Assembly (NCBI RefSeq): GCF_963678795.1
Contig: NZ_OY787453.1
Span: 1,426,001 to 1,490,000, forward strand
DNA from: an uncultured Methanoregula sp.
Lineage (GTDB): Archaea; Halobacteriota; Methanomicrobia; Methanomicrobiales; Methanospirillaceae
Reading direction: 5' to 3'
DNA: 64,000 nucleotides
A program made the position numbers and the translations under genes. The notes below the pieces were generated by a model, which was not told the DNA's origin, did no database searches, and saw only the letters and a list, made by a program, of their open reading frames with translations. Positions 25,912 to 35,947 of the stretch are shown here, one piece after another (within the stretch, counting starts at the first letter, position 1; the number at the start of each line of letters is the position of its first letter).

Positions 25912-26184
25912 CTAGTTTTTCCTTTCTTTTATAATCCCGTTTTCAATAGTGAACGGCAGGTTTTTCTCGTATTTGAACTGGTTTCGGAGGAGAGCCTCAC
26001 CGAAGTTCAGCATACGGACTGAATCGCCCGAGCATTCGATAAGACAGGAACGTTCGAGCCGTTCAAGGGATGCCGCGACAGCAGCTGCATCCAGCCCGCT
26101 TTTTTTACAGAGTTCCTTTCCGGTAGTAGCAGAGCTCTCCGGGATGAGGTGATAAATCTGCCAGTCCGCTTCCTCTTCTTTCAC
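25912..26184 (-). CDS. Small winged-helix protein
   Basis: 90 residues. Residues 5-60 form a winged helix: [44 protein letters not shown] is the usual three-helix layout. The tail [27 protein letters not shown] may be a wing or linker. First gene of the operon with aTrm56, ATP-grasp, TFE and HD; it could be a local regulator. Gene order wHTH-aTrm56 is what I recall from several methanogens. Confidence 0.8.
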   Translation of the reverse strand: MKEEEADWQIYHLIPESSATTGKELCKKSGLDAAAVAASLERLERSCLIECSGDSVRMLNFGEALLRNQFKYEKNLPFTIENGIIKERKN

Positions 26185-26281
26185 CTGTATTCATATCCCG
26201 GCGATCGGAATAAGGGTTTTTGTTCCGGAGCAGTCCCGGGGTGGGCAGCCGGAAGTGATTTTTACCCGGCGCATCCAATGA

Positions 26282-26707
26282 ATGCCAATGAGTAAAAATC
26301 CATCAAAAATTCCTTATCATACCCTTGTTGCAGCCGTGGATGAGCTCCTGGAGTCCTGCGAGGAGGATACCGCTTGTCTTTCACGAAAGCTGGATGCGCT
26401 TTCAATAGAGATGCGATCCGAGATCCTGGTCTCTGATCTGCTCAATGCCTGCCAGACCTTTTTTTACTTTTTCCGTTTGATGCCCGGAGATCTGGCCCGC
26501 GAGCGTCTGGATCTTGAACCTGCTTCTTCACTGGTGCAGGGACTTAAAATTGAAGAATACGAACTCCTCGAACTATATTTTCTCGTGCGCGAAAATACAC
26601 CGATCATGGTAGTCAGCGATGGCGAAAAAGCGCTGGCCACATTCTCCGGCAGAAACGCATATGCCGATGGTATGCAGTATATCCGGAACCCGGAATACAA
26701 TTCATAG
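26282..26707 (+). CDS. Methanogen protein of unknown function
   Basis: 141 residues, soluble and mostly helical: YHTLVAAVDELLESCEEDTACLSRKLDALSIEMRSEILVSDLLNACQTFFYFFRLMP, then EEYELLELYFLVRENTPIMVVSDGEKALATFSG. The C-terminal part resembles a beta strand followed by a helix, as in a small regulatory fold. Not recognised. ATG 26282 or ATG 26288 can serve as start; a TATA-like ATTTTTACC lies about 25 nt upstream. Single gene. Confidence 0.65.
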   Translation: MPMSKNPSKIPYHTLVAAVDELLESCEEDTACLSRKLDALSIEMRSEILVSDLLNACQTFFYFFRLMPGDLARERLDLEPASSLVQGLKIEEYELLELYFLVRENTPIMVVSDGEKALATFSGRNAYADGMQYIRNPEYNS

Positions 26708-26882
26708 GCTCTTCACAGGGACGGTATGGCCTTTAATATTTTCCTGCCTGGTTGTTCTCATGATGCTTTTTGGTAGTTCGATAGCAGTTAAGCCGGATGT
26801 CCCGCTATGGACAGGGATTTTATAGGCAGACGTATCCTTGTATTTCATACAGATCGGGCATAGAGCAAAAAGGGGCATTATC

Positions 26883-28313
26883 ATGCTGATGAGGATTGGG
26901 GGAACTGAAACCGCTTCTCTGGATGAGGTTTGGATTGAGGTAAAGAACCCGGCAACCGGTGAGCTTATCGATCGCGTGCCTGCCGGCCGGAATGAAGATG
27001 CAGCCCTGGCGGTTGATGCCGCAGAAGCAGCATCCGGCAGTTGGAAGAAGAAAACCATGAGAGAACGCGGAATGATCCTGTTCCGTGCTGCAGAAAAGGT
27101 GCGGGAGCAGCACAAGGATCTCGCCCGTCTCCTGACCATGGAACAGGGAAAACCCCTCCATGAATCGATCGATGAAGTGAGAGGGTACGCGAATATCCTT
27201 GAATTTTACGCCGGGATCTCTGCACACCAGTCCGGTGAATTCATCCGCCTCGGCTCATCCGGTGATGGTCTTGTTGTCCGCGAACCGCTCGGGGTCTGTG
27301 GAGCCATTATCCCATGGAACATGCCGGTCCTCATCATGGGATGGAAAGTGGGCCCGGTACTCCTTGCCGGAAATACCCTTGTCCTGAAGCCTGCTTCCAC
27401 AACGCCCCTGACGAATATCAGGCTCGCAAAAATCCTTGACGAATCAGGTCTCCCGCCCGGAGTATTAAACGTAATTACCGGACGGGGTGAAGAGGCCGGG
27501 GAGGGACTCGTGCGTCATCCCGGTCTACGGAAGATCTCGTTTACCGGAAGCTGTGCTACGGGTATGAAGATCAGGGAGCTTGCGTCCCATCACCTTAAGG
27601 AGGTCACCCTGGAACTGGGAGGTTCCGATCCCATGATCGTATTGAATGATGCCGACGTCGATCGTGCGGTTGAAGGGGCGGTACGGGGAAGGTTCTACAA
27701 TGCCGGCCAGACCTGCACTGCGGTCAAACGGTTATATGTCCAGGAAGCAATTGCCGAAGTATTCATCCGGAAACTGAAAGAGCGCACCAGTACCCTGAAT
27801 GTCGGTAATGGTCTGGGTCCAAAGACCGATATGGGCCCCCTCAACAGCAGCGGACAGCGCGATCTCATCAGCAGGGCTGTCGAAGATCTCCGCGAGAATG
27901 ATCACGGGACGATCATTACCGGCGGGTGCGCTCTCAAAGGGAAAGCATATGAGCAGGGCTGGTTTTACCGCCCCACCCTTGTTACCGATATCGTACCGGG
28001 ATCCCCCCTGGTAACTGAAGAGATCTTCGGACCGGTACTACCGGTTATGACCGTACCCAACCTGGAAACTGCGATCAGAGAAGCCAATAATTCACGTTTT
28101 GGTCTGGGTGCTTCTGTCTGGACCTCGAATATGCACAGTGCCAGAAAAGCGTTCGATGAGATTCATGCCGGCATTGTCTGGGTGAACCGGCATCTGACGA
28201 TCCCTCCGGAAATACCTTTTGGGGGCGTGGAGGGAAGTGGAATCGGCCGGGAGAACGGGCAGGATGCCCTGGACAGTTATTCCCGGACAAAATCTCTTGT
28301 CATGGGCTGGTAA
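26883..28313 (+). CDS. NAD(P)-dependent aldehyde dehydrogenase
   Basis: 476 residues, full length for the family. Visible hallmarks are the Asn motif IIPWNMPVLIM, coenzyme loop FTGSCATG, catalytic Glu in LELGGSDP, catalytic Cys in GQTCTAVKR and the C-terminal PFGGVEGSGIGRE. It resembles succinate-semialdehyde/lactaldehyde dehydrogenases, but the substrate cannot be told from sequence. The start is ATG 26883, with AAGGGG ending 9-10 nt upstream; ATG 26889 is possible, and a start at 26838 adds 15 unrelated residues. Transcribed alone, ending 8 bp from a convergent gene. Confidence 0.9.
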   Translation: MLMRIGGTETASLDEVWIEVKNPATGELIDRVPAGRNEDAALAVDAAEAASGSWKKKTMRERGMILFRAAEKVREQHKDLARLLTMEQGKPLHESIDEVRGYANILEFYAGISAHQSGEFIRLGSSGDGLVVREPLGVCGAIIPWNMPVLIMGWKVGPVLLAGNTLVLKPASTTPLTNIRLAKILDESGLPPGVLNVITGRGEEAGEGLVRHPGLRKISFTGSCATGMKIRELASHHLKEVTLELGGSDPMIVLNDADVDRAVEGAVRGRFYNAGQTCTAVKRLYVQEAIAEVFIRKLKERTSTLNVGNGLGPKTDMGPLNSSGQRDLISRAVEDLRENDHGTIITGGCALKGKAYEQGWFYRPTLVTDIVPGSPLVTEEIFGPVLPVMTVPNLETAIREANNSRFGLGASVWTSNMHSARKAFDEIHAGIVWVNRHLTIPPEIPFGGVEGSGIGRENGQDALDSYSRTKSLVMGW

Positions 28314-28321
28314 TTACCGGG

Positions 28322-29359
28322 TTAATCTTTTTTGATTCTTACCAGTATCATGGCAAGAATGCCTGCACAGATAACCGGCCAGAATCCTGCGGGTGATTTT
28401 TGGGTTACCGGAAGTGTTGTTGTGGGAACACTGGTCGGCTGGGTTGGCAACAGAGTTGCCGTGACAGTAACAACTGGTTTCGTTGGTGCAGATACAACCG
28501 GTTCAAGGATCCTGAACGTGGTTGATCCGGTTACTGTCTGGGTAATGCCGGATACCGTGACCATGTATTCATCCGGCCGGAATGAGGATGTATCTATGGT
28601 CAGAGACCACGGGTTTTTCCCCCCGGTTCCCGGTTGAACCTTTATTGTTTTTGCAGTACCGGAAAAACTCCCGTCTGATGTTTTTTGTGAAGGTGAAAAT
28701 GACGTGGAGGTGATCTCGACCTGGAGATTATCCCCGGAAGCAAGGTTCGTATACCCTGAAAGGGTAACCTGCTCGCCAACGTAATGATCTCCTATGGGAT
28801 TTATGAATGTAGATGGTGTGCCGATGACAAACGAGAACGGCGTAAACGTATCATCAATGTTCTGGCTGCTGATAGCCTGGACAAGTGCTGAGGCTCCGGC
28901 CGGGCTCTGGAGACTGCCGGATCCTGACAACTTGAAAATGGTCAGGCCGTTTGTACTGAGCTGGAGATTTGAAACTTCACCGGTATCCGCATTGTACACA
29001 ACATCAAACTGCCCGTTCATCATGGGGTGCTGGACTACGACATAATACTGTCCCGGGGCAAGGTTGCGGGTGTCAGCATCTTTCAGTTCGTACGTGAAGG
29101 TATTGTCGGCATCGACTGAGATTGTCGATACTTTGAGGTAATTGTATCCAACCAGCCAGACCTGGAGTCCGTTTCTCGGGTGACCGGTTGCAATGCCCTT
29201 GATTATGACCGGATCTCCATTGGCAATAACGGGAGACGATGAGATCCCGGTATCCGACTGGGTGATAGTGAGTGCTCCCGCAGGAACAAAAACAGTGGAT
29301 AACAGGATCAAGAAAAAAACAAGACTGAATTGAAACCATCGTGAGGTCGTGTAGGTCAT
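28322..29359 (-). CDS. Secreted DUF3821-like surface protein
   Basis: 345 residues. Signal peptide (about 1-30, VFVPAGA), then two beta-rich halves (about 30-165 and 175-285) of the DUF3821 type seen in Methanomicrobiales. A Thr/Pro-rich stalk (TQPTSVPTTTLPVT) leads to the C-terminal signal QKSPAGFWP, a membrane helix, and VRIKKD. It is predicted to be anchored or sorted at the cell surface. The C-terminal pattern matches three other proteins in this window. Confidence 0.8.
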   Translation of the reverse strand: MTYTTSRWFQFSLVFFLILLSTVFVPAGALTITQSDTGISSSPVIANGDPVIIKGIATGHPRNGLQVWLVGYNYLKVSTISVDADNTFTYELKDADTRNLAPGQYYVVVQHPMMNGQFDVVYNADTGEVSNLQLSTNGLTIFKLSGSGSLQSPAGASALVQAISSQNIDDTFTPFSFVIGTPSTFINPIGDHYVGEQVTLSGYTNLASGDNLQVEITSTSFSPSQKTSDGSFSGTAKTIKVQPGTGGKNPWSLTIDTSSFRPDEYMVTVSGITQTVTGSTTFRILEPVVSAPTKPVVTVTATLLPTQPTSVPTTTLPVTQKSPAGFWPVICAGILAMILVRIKKD

Positions 29360-29439
29360 GGCGGATTTTCCTTTACGTATATGATAACCGCAGATGGTAG
29401 AAAAACTTCTTGTTCCTGCCCGAATTGATAATGATATTG

Positions 29440-32400
29440 TCAGATTGAACCGGTTCCGGATATTTTCCTGAACATGTCGCGAGGTACCAGAATTTCAAAC
29501 CGGGCTCCTTCTCCTGGCAGTCCGCACTCCTTTATGGTAAGTCCGGTAATCGAAAGAACTTCCCGGACCAGGAAAAGGCCAAGACCTGTATGATTGCCAA
29601 ATCCTTTCTGGAAGATCTTCTCCTTAACCGGCTGGCTGATCCCTTTTCCGTCATCCGTGATAACGATCCGGAACGAGGAGTCCTGATTGTCACCGGTTAT
29701 ATGGATATGCCGTGTGTTCCCTCCATGCATGACTGCATTTTCAAACAGGTTGTAAAATACCGTTTTCAAGAGCGGGTCGGCAAATATTTCAATCTCACCC
29801 AGGCAGGGGTCGATAGATACAAGAGAAAAACCGTGATCCTTTGCAACGGAGTTAGGGCAGGCTAACAGATTCTGCCACCGGGGTTTCTGGAGGCCAATAT
29901 CCTGGTATTGCTGGGTGAAGAGGATCTGGCTCTGGATTGTCTCACCGGCTTTTATCGCTCTCTCTACCCAGCGTTTCTGGTCATTATCCGGGAGAGTATC
30001 TTTAAGCAGGAGATGATATCCCTGGAGCGCGGTCAGCTGGTTGAGAATATCATGCCGCGTGATGCTTGAGAGGAGATTGAGTTTCTGGTTTGATTCCTGC
30101 AATGCCCCTTCCATCCGTTTTCGTTCTGTAATGTCACGCCCCACGGACTGGTATTCGACAACCACCCCCTGTGTATTGAAAATGGCCCGATCAGACCACT
30201 GTTGCCACCGGATTTCTCCATCCGGCATGATGATGCGGTGTTCAATAGTCCTGACCGGGTGATCTTTTGAGACACTGGCAAAATGAAGTTTTACCATCTC
30301 ATGTTCTTCCGGGAGAATCACTGGAGAGAACTTGTGATCAACGAGATCCTCCCGTCTTTTCTGGAAATACCGGCAATAGGCATCATTGACAAAGGTAAGG
30401 TTCCCGCCCGGGGTAAACCGGCAGATAAATTCAGTCTGGTCCTCGATAATATTCCGGTACCGCTCTTCGCTCCGGTAAAGCTCCTGCTGGTTCCTGCCCA
30501 GTTCCTCGTAATTGGACCGTAATTCTTCTTCGGTTGCGGTCAGCTGCTCATATGCAGCATATAGATCTTCATGGGTACGCTGCAGTTCTTCTTCTGCTTC
30601 TTTCTGGCGGGTAATGTCCCGGCCAACTGACTGGTATTCGATAATGTTACCCACAGGATCAACGATAGCCCGGTCGTTCCAGTGCTGCCAGCGGACTTTG
30701 CCGGAGGGTGTGATGAGCCGGTGTTCGATGGATCCGGCCGGGTTATCTTTCGTGAGCGACAGGATATGCTGGTGTACCAGTATCCGCTCTTCTTTTGGAA
30801 TCTCAACATGATGTTGCTCTTCAAGGCATGCCGCCCGGCTCAGGCCAAAATACCGGCAGTAGGCATCATTGACGAACGTGAGTTTCCGGTCCGGAGTAAA
30901 CCGGCAGATAAGTTCCGTCTGGTCTTCCACCACGCTCTGGTACCGCTCTTTCACCCTCTGGAGTTCTTTCTCGCTGTTGCTCAGCTCTTCGTAGTTTGCC
31001 CGCAGCTCTTCCTCGGTAGCAGTCAGCTGCTCGTAGTTTGACCGCAATTCTTCTTCGGTTGCGGTCAGCTGCTCATATGCAGCATATAGATCTTCATGGG
31101 TACGCTGCAGTTCTTCTTCTGCTTCTTTCTGGCGGGTAATGTCCCGGCCAACTGACTGGTATTCGATAATGTTACCCAGCGGATCAACAATAGCCCGGTC
31201 ATTCCAGTGCTGCCAGCGGACTTTGCTGGAAGGGGTGATGATCCTGTGTTCGATGGATCCGGCCGGGTTATCTTTCGTGAGCGACAGGATATGCTGGTGT
31301 ACCAGTATCCGTTCGTCCTTTGGAATCTCAACATGATGTTGCTCTTCAAGGCATGCAGCCCGGCTCAGGCCAAAATACCGGCAGTAGGCATCATTGACGA
31401 AGGTAAGTTTCCGGTCCGGAGTGAACCGGCAGATAAGTTCCGTCTGGTCTTCCACCACGCTCCGGTACCGCTCTTTCACCCTCTGGAGTTCTTTCTCGCT
31501 GTTGCTCAGCTCTTCGTAGTTTGCCCGTAACTCTTCTTCAACCGCGGTCAGTTGCTCGTAGGCTGCATGAACTTCTTCGTGTTTGCGCTGTAATTCGTCT
31601 TCCGCTTCTTTCCGGCGTGTGATGTCCCGGCCAACTGACTGGTATTCGATAATGTTACCCAACGGATCAACGATAGCCCGGTCATTCCAGTGCTGCCAGC
31701 GGACTTTGCCGGAGGGTGTGATGATCCTGTGTTCGATGGATCCGGCCGGGTTATCTTTCGTGAGCGACAGGATATGCTGGTGGACTAGTATCCGCTCGTC
31801 CTTTGGAATCTCAACATGATGCTGCTCTTCAAGGCAGTCTTCCCGGCCCAGGCCAAAATACCGGCAGTAAGCATCATTGACGAACGTGAGTTTCCGGTCA
31901 GGAGTAAACCGGCAGATAAGTTCCGTCTGGTCCTCCACCACGCTCCGGTACCGCTCCTTCTCCTTCTGGAGCTCCTGCCTGCTGTTGTTCAGTTCCTCGT
32001 AATTTGCCCGTAATTCCTCCTCTGCTGCAGTCAGCTGTTCATATGCCGCATGGAGGTCTTCATTCATACGCCGGAGTTCTTCTTCTGCCTCTTTTCGCTG
32101 GGTAATATCACGGAAAGCTTCGATTGCCCCGATCATATTTCCCCGCGTGTCGTACAGGGGTGAGGCAACCTGCCAGACATGGGCTCCTTTCCCGCCATAG
32201 AGCCCGGGCATATAGGTTTCAGCTACGATCTTGTCCCCGTGTCGATGGACATCGGGATATTCATCTTCGAGCTTCCTGTCCTGATTGAGAACCAGATCAA
32301 CCAGTGAGGGTTCTTTTTTGTTATTTACAGAAGGAGTTGTAGCATATCCCGAGGTTCCAAGAACCGCATCCGCAAGAACCCCGGTCATCATCTCCAGGGT

Positions 32401-32889
32401 TTTGTTCCAGGCAATCACTTTCTTGTCAAGGTTTACTGCAAATGTTGCATCCGGTAAAAAATTGATGATACCCGCCATCCGCTGTTCGGATTCTTTGAGA
32501 CGATCCTGGATACGTTTGCGATCAATGGCATTTTTGATCTTGTGCTCCAGCTCGACAAACTGTGATTTATGCTCGCCTCCTTTCTGGAGGTAAAAATCTG
32601 CACCACTGTTCAGGGCTTCAATAACGATCTCTTCCCGTCCCCTGCCGGTAAAGAGAATAAAGGGGAGATCGAGATTATGAGAACGGATATACTTTAAAAA
32701 TTCCAGGCCATCTTTTCCAGGCATCTGATAATCGGAGATTATGCCATCATATTTTTCCTTCTGGAGCTTAACGATGGCATCTTCAACAGAAGAAACCGTG
32801 TCAACCCTGAGGTTACCGGATTGTTCAAGAAAGATCTTACCCAGATCAAGTAATGCAGGTTCATCATCGACATACATTACCCTGAACAT
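29440..32889 (-). CDS. Large REC-PAS(x5) hybrid sensor histidine kinase
   Basis: 1149 residues, soluble. Receiver domain at 1-120 (YVDDEPALLDLGKIFLEQ, Asp in GIISDYQMPGKDG), a PAS domain (about 145-270), then four PAS/PAC units separated by coiled coils of the repeated type YEQLTA(A/T)EEELR(A/S)NYEEL. Units 2-4 are almost identical; the last unit has diverged. The kinase end has the phospho-acceptor in TRHDILNQLTAL, DDGKGIS and GLGLFLVREVL. It resembles the kinase at 7155-8870 in its H-box style. Ligands are unknown; repeated PAS domains may build a long sensory rod. Confidence 0.9.
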   Translation of the reverse strand: MFRVMYVDDEPALLDLGKIFLEQSGNLRVDTVSSVEDAIVKLQKEKYDGIISDYQMPGKDGLEFLKYIRSHNLDLPFILFTGRGREEIVIEALNSGADFYLQKGGEHKSQFVELEHKIKNAIDRKRIQDRLKESEQRMAGIINFLPDATFAVNLDKKVIAWNKTLEMMTGVLADAVLGTSGYATTPSVNNKKEPSLVDLVLNQDRKLEDEYPDVHRHGDKIVAETYMPGLYGGKGAHVWQVASPLYDTRGNMIGAIEAFRDITQRKEAEEELRRMNEDLHAAYEQLTAAEEELRANYEELNNSRQELQKEKERYRSVVEDQTELICRFTPDRKLTFVNDAYCRYFGLGREDCLEEQHHVEIPKDERILVHQHILSLTKDNPAGSIEHRIITPSGKVRWQHWNDRAIVDPLGNIIEYQSVGRDITRRKEAEDELQRKHEEVHAAYEQLTAVEEELRANYEELSNSEKELQRVKERYRSVVEDQTELICRFTPDRKLTFVNDAYCRYFGLSRAACLEEQHHVEIPKDERILVHQHILSLTKDNPAGSIEHRIITPSSKVRWQHWNDRAIVDPLGNIIEYQSVGRDITRQKEAEEELQRTHEDLYAAYEQLTATEEELRSNYEQLTATEEELRANYEELSNSEKELQRVKERYQSVVEDQTELICRFTPDRKLTFVNDAYCRYFGLSRAACLEEQHHVEIPKEERILVHQHILSLTKDNPAGSIEHRLITPSGKVRWQHWNDRAIVDPVGNIIEYQSVGRDITRQKEAEEELQRTHEDLYAAYEQLTATEEELRSNYEELGRNQQELYRSEERYRNIIEDQTEFICRFTPGGNLTFVNDAYCRYFQKRREDLVDHKFSPVILPEEHEMVKLHFASVSKDHPVRTIEHRIIMPDGEIRWQQWSDRAIFNTQGVVVEYQSVGRDITERKRMEGALQESNQKLNLLSSITRHDILNQLTALQGYHLLLKDTLPDNDQKRWVERAIKAGETIQSQILFTQQYQDIGLQKPRWQNLLACPNSVAKDHGFSLVSIDPCLGEIEIFADPLLKTVFYNLFENAVMHGGNTRHIHITGDNQDSSFRIVITDDGKGISQPVKEKIFQKGFGNHTGLGLFLVREVLSITGLTIKECGLPGEGARFEILVPRDMFRKISGTGSI
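30600..31960 (-). repeat. Tandem near-identical PAS/coiled-coil repeats inside the kinase
   Basis: The sequence GTCCCGGCCAACTGACTGG recurs at 30616, 31141 and 31624. The first spacing is 525 bp and the second 483 bp; the 42-bp difference is an extra 14-residue coiled-coil heptad pair (LTATEEELR-type) in one linker. Units are almost identical in DNA, indicating recent expansion or gene conversion. Confidence 0.85.
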
Positions 32890-33122
32890 TTTCGGCTCCC
32901 GAGAATATTTTTAAGATGCTTCCCTGAATTACTATTATCTGATGGGATACGCCTTATACCATTTCATTGCGGATTCCATAAAAATGCAGGAATTTTCCCT
33001 GGAATCTGCAATATAATCTGTTTTTTTTATAAAAAAATTTTGTTATTTGGTTTTTGATTCAAAGTAAGGCTGCCAATCGCGGAAATCCTTCAGGATCCGG
33101 AGATGGTTTTATTATATCCTCC

Positions 33123-33977
33123 TCACTGGCGGCGCATACCAATAACGGTGAGCACCGCGGCACAAAGCGCAAGACCCGGCAGGAGTGGAGCTTTTGTGGG
33201 TGCTGGTGAGACCGGAGCATTCTTACAGGTCTTGGTAATATCTGCCAGATCAACAGATGCAGAGTTCATTCCCGGCCAGGGCTGGTAATATCCGGGATTG
33301 ATGAGGAGAGACTGTTTCAATGCCGATTCTGCAGCAGTGCAGTTTCCAAGACCTGCGGCAATACGCCCCTTCATATGCCAATAGAGGGGATCGTACGGGT
33401 TTAATCGAATGGCGTCATCTGCTGCCTTATCCGCTTCATTGAGCCGACCCATTGCATACAGTGCCATCATACGGACGCCATAAGCCCTGTCATATGTCTG
33501 GTTAATACCAATTGCGGTGTCGGCATCCATGAGGCCCTCTTCATTTTTTCCCATTGCCAGATATGCAAACCCCCGGTTGGCGTATCGGGCGGGTTTGGGA
33601 TCTTTTGCTATGGCTGTCGTCACATTATCTGCCGCGTCCGAGTACGCTCCTGTTTTCCGGAGCGCATACGCTTTCAGGCACCGAAGTTCGGGATTATCCG
33701 GGTACAGGGACAACCCTTCTTCAGAAAGTGATAACAGCCGGGTTATGTTCTCTTCAGCCATCGCAGATATCCCCAGTTTCTCATATACTGATGCATTCAT
33801 GACGGGCGTGCTGATAGGACCGTCAGCAGGGCCGGTCGACAATGAGGCAGTGATGGGAAATGCCGCAACCGGAACAACACAAAGAATAGCAAGGAAACCA
33901 AGAATGATCCCCCGCCGGATAGCAGGCAATTCATAGTACTGTATCTGAACTGACTGACAGGTGACGGGCTGATGCAT
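33123..33977 (-). CDS. Secreted TPR-repeat protein
   Basis: 284 residues. A long N-terminus with signal/anchor segment (GIILGFLAILCVVPVAAFP, about 23-41) is followed by four to five TPR units (about 65-235: LYPDNPELRCLKAYALRKTGAY, RYANRGFAYLAMGKNEEGL, RAYGVRMMALYAMGRLNEA, LYWHMKGRIAAGLGN). A C-terminal PAPTKAP precedes a hydrophobic helix and GMRRQ. Outside-facing TPR proteins act as scaffolds, so a surface-complex role is plausible. It shares the C-terminal layout of the PEGA and DUF3821-like proteins. It is transcribed away from recQ. Confidence 0.8.
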   Translation of the reverse strand: MHQPVTCQSVQIQYYELPAIRRGIILGFLAILCVVPVAAFPITASLSTGPADGPISTPVMNASVYEKLGISAMAEENITRLLSLSEEGLSLYPDNPELRCLKAYALRKTGAYSDAADNVTTAIAKDPKPARYANRGFAYLAMGKNEEGLMDADTAIGINQTYDRAYGVRMMALYAMGRLNEADKAADDAIRLNPYDPLYWHMKGRIAAGLGNCTAAESALKQSLLINPGYYQPWPGMNSASVDLADITKTCKNAPVSPAPTKAPLLPGLALCAAVLTVIGMRRQ

Positions 33978-34052
33978 ACAAGATGGTGTTTATGACGGGT
34001 AATAAGAATAACGGGATGATCCTGCTGGTTGCTGTCATTAATCGATCATATA

Positions 34053-35849
34053 TCATACGGGATCTTCATTTATTTCACGGAGAAAGACTTTACCGTACCG
34101 TTCAAGTTTAACTTTTCCCACTCCGGCTACCCCAAAAAAAGTTTCAGCATCAGCAGGTCGTTTCCGGACCATCTCATGAAGACATTTATCCGGAAAAATC
34201 ATAAATGGCGGCACTCCTTCATTTCCCGCCAGAAATTTCCGGAGGGTTTTAAGGCGCAGGAAGAGGGCGTAATCACCGGGACTTAATGTCACACTTTCCG
34301 GATTATCAGTACTTTTCAGGGGAGCCGGCTCTGGTATCGGAAGCATGACCCGCATCCTTCCTTTAAGAAGCTCATGACCTTTCCCAGTCAGGGAGATGAC
34401 CGGATATTTGTCCCCGGCCCTGACAAGGAATCCCTGACGAATCAGTTCATTGATCCAAATCCTGTACTGGTCCTTGGTATATCTCCTGCCACTACCATAT
34501 ACGGGAAGGGATGAGAGGTTGTATTCCTGGATTTTGCCACTTTTTGCTCCACGAAGGACTGCGATGATGATCTCTGTGCCGAATGGCACCGGCAGCTGTT
34601 GTACTGACAGGGCAATCTGCCGGGCAGCGTCCGTGTAATCGGACATATTCGTAGGATGGTCGCAGTTATCACACGAACCGCAGTTATCCGGAACAAATAC
34701 TTCCCCGAAATATTCCAGCAGAAACCTGCGACGGCAGCCAGTGCTCTCGCAGTACGCAACTATATCCTGCAGCTTTTTTAATGATAAACGAAGGTTGCGT
34801 TCGGAAGTGTCATCATGTTCGAGCATGGAGCGGACCCTTGCAGCGTCAGCCCTGCTGTAAAGAAGGATGCATTCGCTGTATTTTCCGTCACGACCTGCCC
34901 GCCCGGTTTCCTGGTAATAAGACTCCACGGTTTTTGGCAGGACATAGTGGATAACGAAGCGGACATCCGGCTTGTCGATTCCCATGCCAAAAGCTACCGT
35001 GGCGCAGATGACCATGGCCTGGCCGGTGATGAACGCATCCTGAATACCGGCGCGAACCTGCGGTGAGAGCCCTGCATGGTAGGCAAGAGCCGGAAACCCG
35101 CGTTTTTTCAGTTCTGCAGCAACCTCCTCGGTCTCTTTTTTACTCAGGCAATAGATGATCCCGGCATCCCGCCGGTGCTGGCCAAGATAATGTGCAAGAA
35201 AGATGAGGGGATTTTTTTTTGGGATTACCCGGTACTGGAGATTTGGGCGATTAAAACTGCCTATAAATTCCCGGACGCCGGAAAGGCCCAGCTGCTCACG
35301 GATATCGGACCTGACTTCAGGAATCGCCGTGGCAGTAAGTGCAATAACCGGAACACCGGGAAAAGTCTTTTTGATCAGGTTGAGCTGGCGATATTCCGGC
35401 CGGAAGTTATGACCCCATTCGGAGATGCAATGAGCTTCATCGATCGCTATCAGCGTAATGCGGGCTCCCTGCAGGGATGCAAGGAACTGGGGCTGCATAC
35501 ATTTCTCCGGTGAGATGAAGAGCAGCCGTAGATTGCCATCCCGTATCATAGCATCAAGCCGGCTCCTCCCGCGGGAGTCCAGGGCGCTCGTGTATGCAGC
35601 TGCCGGAATGCCACGGGTATTGAGGTCATCGACCTGGTCTTTCATGAGCGAGATGAGGGGGGAAATGACCAGTGTAAGGCCATCCCTGCAGAGAGCCGGC
35701 AGCTGATAACAGAGGGATTTGCCCCCGCCGGTAGCCATGATGGCAAGCGTATCATTTCCGTCAAGCACTGACCGGATGATAGCTTCCTGGTGCGGCAGGA
35801 ACGAGGTATGACCCCAGTATTTTTTCAGGAGATATGTAGCAGTATCCAT
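34053..35849 (-). CDS. recQ: RecQ-family ATP-dependent DNA helicase
   Basis: 598 residues. SF2 helicase core: Walker A ATGGGKSLCYQLPA (40-53), DEAH motif IDEAHCISEWGHNFRPEY, SAT-like ALTATAIP and motif VI QETGRAGRDG. A zinc site follows (CESTGCRRRFLLEYFGE ... CGSCDNC), then an RQC-like winged helix (about 405-470) and a C-terminal HRDC-like region (SPGDYALFLRLKTLRKFLAGNEGVPPFMIF). It unwinds recombination and repair intermediates. RecQ is patchy in methanogens and is commonly acquired from bacteria, although codon use here looks local. Single gene. Confidence 0.93.
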   Translation of the reverse strand: MDTATYLLKKYWGHTSFLPHQEAIIRSVLDGNDTLAIMATGGGKSLCYQLPALCRDGLTLVISPLISLMKDQVDDLNTRGIPAAAYTSALDSRGRSRLDAMIRDGNLRLLFISPEKCMQPQFLASLQGARITLIAIDEAHCISEWGHNFRPEYRQLNLIKKTFPGVPVIALTATAIPEVRSDIREQLGLSGVREFIGSFNRPNLQYRVIPKKNPLIFLAHYLGQHRRDAGIIYCLSKKETEEVAAELKKRGFPALAYHAGLSPQVRAGIQDAFITGQAMVICATVAFGMGIDKPDVRFVIHYVLPKTVESYYQETGRAGRDGKYSECILLYSRADAARVRSMLEHDDTSERNLRLSLKKLQDIVAYCESTGCRRRFLLEYFGEVFVPDNCGSCDNCDHPTNMSDYTDAARQIALSVQQLPVPFGTEIIIAVLRGAKSGKIQEYNLSSLPVYGSGRRYTKDQYRIWINELIRQGFLVRAGDKYPVISLTGKGHELLKGRMRVMLPIPEPAPLKSTDNPESVTLSPGDYALFLRLKTLRKFLAGNEGVPPFMIFPDKCLHEMVRKRPADAETFFGVAGVGKVKLERYGKVFLREINEDPV

Positions 35850-35947
35850 CAGGTCCTCATAATGTATGGAGAAAGGATGACTGGAATAATATTTGCCGGA
35901 ACGTTACAAGAATCCTTTGAACGTACACCTGCCGGGGGATATCCGGA

